From positions 1 to 64,000 of the forward strand of contig NZ_JAAVVZ010000012.1 of the NCBI RefSeq assembly GCF_023910635.1: a stretch of 64,000 nt of DNA. The letters run 5' to 3'. The stretch comes from Sphingorhabdus sp. Its GTDB lineage: Bacteria; Pseudomonadota; Alphaproteobacteria; Sphingomonadales; Sphingomonadaceae. Under the pieces are notes generated by a model. It was not told where the DNA came from, searched no databases, and was given only the letters and a program-made list of their open reading frames with translations. Both the position numbers and the translations under genes were made by a program. Each line of letters begins with the position of its first letter. The first letter of the stretch is position 1. This document shows positions 62,777-64,000 of the stretch, in pieces.

Positions 62777-63900
62777 CGCGCTATCCTCCGGTTCAGGGGT
62801 AAGGTCAGCATGGCGACAAAGCCCCCGCCAGGAATGGCTTGCGTATCAAGGCGCGCCGCCGACTTATAACGTGCTTCCAATCGGTCGCGGACATTGGCCA
62901 AGCCAATACCGTTTCCGCCAACATGGTCTGGATCGACGGCTTCGCCATCATCCAAGACGCTGAGGATAAGAACGTCGCCCTCACTCTTCGCGCTGATGGT
63001 CAATTCTACCGGACGGGTAGTGCGCGAGACACCATATTTAATCGCGTTTTCGACCAAAGGTTGCAGGATTAATGCCGGGACGTGCTGCCCCATCAAGGCG
63101 TCTGGAATGTCGATTTTGACGCGCAGCCTTTTGGGATAACGCACGCTTTCAATTTCGAGATATAGCCGTTGCAGCTCGACTTCTTCTGCAAGGGTCACAT
63201 CCTCCAGCGGGTCGGACGACAGGCTTGTCCGATAAAAATTGGACAGATTCTGGATCATAGCTTCGGCCTCTTTGGGCTTTCCGATCAGGACGAGGCTGGA
63301 AAGCGAATTCAGCGTATTGAACAGGAAATGCGGATTGACCTGATAGCGCAAGGAACGCAGCTCGGCATCTTGGGCCGCTTGGGCAAAGCGGGACATTTTT
63401 CGCTCGGCCTCGCGCACTTCACGGGCGTAGCCAATGGCGACGTAGAACGCGCCCCAAGCGATCAGGAAAAAATAATGCGTAATCGAAATATCGGCAATTT
63501 CCTGCCAAAATGACAGGCCCAGTTTTTCTCTCAAATCTTCAACCGAGCGGCCAATGCTTGGGTCTTTAAACAGGCTGATGGGGTCATAAAGGTAAAAGAT
63601 ATAGAAATTGGCAGATGCCAATATCACGGCGCACGGAATGGCCCCAATGAAGGTACAGCCGACCCTAAAGCCAAGGGAGCGGCGGTCGGCCATGCGCAAC
63701 CCGACGTAAAGTATCCAGGTCACAAGCACGCCAGCCAACGCCACCATCAAGCGCCGTTCGAACAAGATAGCTTGCGCATTATAGTCCAGCAATGCAGCGC
63801 GCAGGGTCACAACTAGCACATAAAAGGCCCAAAAGCCAGTGATGGTGAGCAATGCCACCTGGTGGCCAATGAGCGGATGCGGGGACGTAGCTCTTTCCAT
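62773..63900 (-). CDS. LytS/YehU-type sensor histidine kinase
   Basis: A 375-residue membrane kinase. Four or more N-terminal helices (about residues 12-160) are followed by the His_kinase domain, in which SLRYQVNPHFLFNTLNSL carries the phospho-acceptor His. ATP-binding comes from PLVENAIKYGVSR and GNGIGLANVRDRLEARY. It signals to the LytTR regulator directly downstream, with overlapping genes. ATG at 63900 is preferred (GGAAGGAT directly upstream); one at 63942 is possible. The ligand is unknown. Confidence 0.92.
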   Translation of the reverse strand: MERATSPHPLIGHQVALLTITGFWAFYVLVVTLRAALLDYNAQAILFERRLMVALAGVLVTWILYVGLRMADRRSLGFRVGCTFIGAIPCAVILASANFYIFYLYDPISLFKDPSIGRSVEDLREKLGLSFWQEIADISITHYFFLIAWGAFYVAIGYAREVREAERKMSRFAQAAQDAELRSLRYQVNPHFLFNTLNSLSSLVLIGKPKEAEAMIQNLSNFYRTSLSSDPLEDVTLAEEVELQRLYLEIESVRYPKRLRVKIDIPDALMGQHVPALILQPLVENAIKYGVSRTTRPVELTISAKSEGDVLILSVLDDGEAVDPDHVGGNGIGLANVRDRLEARYKSAARLDTQAIPGGGFVAMLTLPLNRRIAR

Positions 63901-64000
63901 ATCCTTCCATACCGTATTTTTCGCAGCTTGCACCACGTGCATCGTTGCTCGTCGAACGCTGCGCCAAGTTCGTCGAATGATTATCTTCGGCCCAGGGCTG

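Overview
The window looks like a chromosomal segment of a sphingomonad-type alphaproteobacterium. The evidence is the gene content and order: rpmF-plsX-fabH-ihfA-merR, cpoB-tilS-ftsH, a class I lysyl-tRNA synthetase, a ThiS-ThiG fusion, GAF-type PtsP, a PHA depolymerase-like hydrolase and a TonB-dependent receptor. Base composition is moderately GC-rich and coding density is high. Nearly all genes are housekeeping. What sets the window apart is a heavy load of small palindromic repeats and one short accessory island at about 31.6-35.4 kb.

Layout: 0-3.6 kb has the end of a TonB receptor, an LD-carboxypeptidase, a CPBP protease, a TraB/GumN protein and an XRE regulator that overlaps a 28-residue membrane mini-gene. 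3.7-10.1 kb has glyQ, glyS (with palindromic elements inserted in frame) and ppdK, then tRNA-Arg and a repeat-filled gap. 11.2-18.9 kb has coaD-ispA-xseB, a LysR regulator, an MFS transporter with a monooxygenase, a PmtA-like methyltransferase facing a phospholipase D-type synthase, rpoZ and a DUF3800 protein. 19.4-29.2 kb has ftsH, tilS, cpoB, a RodZ-like protein, ptsP, two DUF465 mini-genes between copies of a hairpin element, and an ABC exporter. 29.3-31.6 kb has a PHA depolymerase and a dipeptide epimerase.

31.6-35.4 kb is the accessory island. It holds an AbiEi/AbiEii toxin-antitoxin operon with a visible promoter and operator, a gene joining a PUA/EVE-like N-terminal region to a GIY-YIG (T5orf172) nuclease, and a remnant of a Type ISP restriction-modification enzyme. 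A repeat of about 90-100 bp (called R2 here) lies between and outside these modules, and a fragment of it forms the 3' end of the upstream epimerase gene. Next to the island, a monooxygenase gene is split by a second repeat family (R1).

35.9-64 kb returns to core genes: thiolase and MaoC hydratase, an MscS channel, an S24 repressor with palindromic operators, a metallo-hydrolase, a MAPEG protein whose start site now lies inside an R1 element, the rpmF-to-merR cluster, an acetyltransferase-SixA-helicase operon, lysK, a desaturase, hydrolases, an RcnB-like protein with DxNxDG repeats, vanX-like-accC-accB-aroQ, thiSG, and a LytTR/histidine-kinase pair running to the right edge.

Two repeat families recur. 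R1 is a 178-266 bp full-length hairpin ending in AGGGTCAGGACC, with short forms and single ends at many gene boundaries. R2 is an 89-99 bp element ending in AATTACGG. Both have visibly shaped genes here by splitting a gene, supplying a stop codon, supplying a ribosome-binding site, or bracketing defence-type genes.
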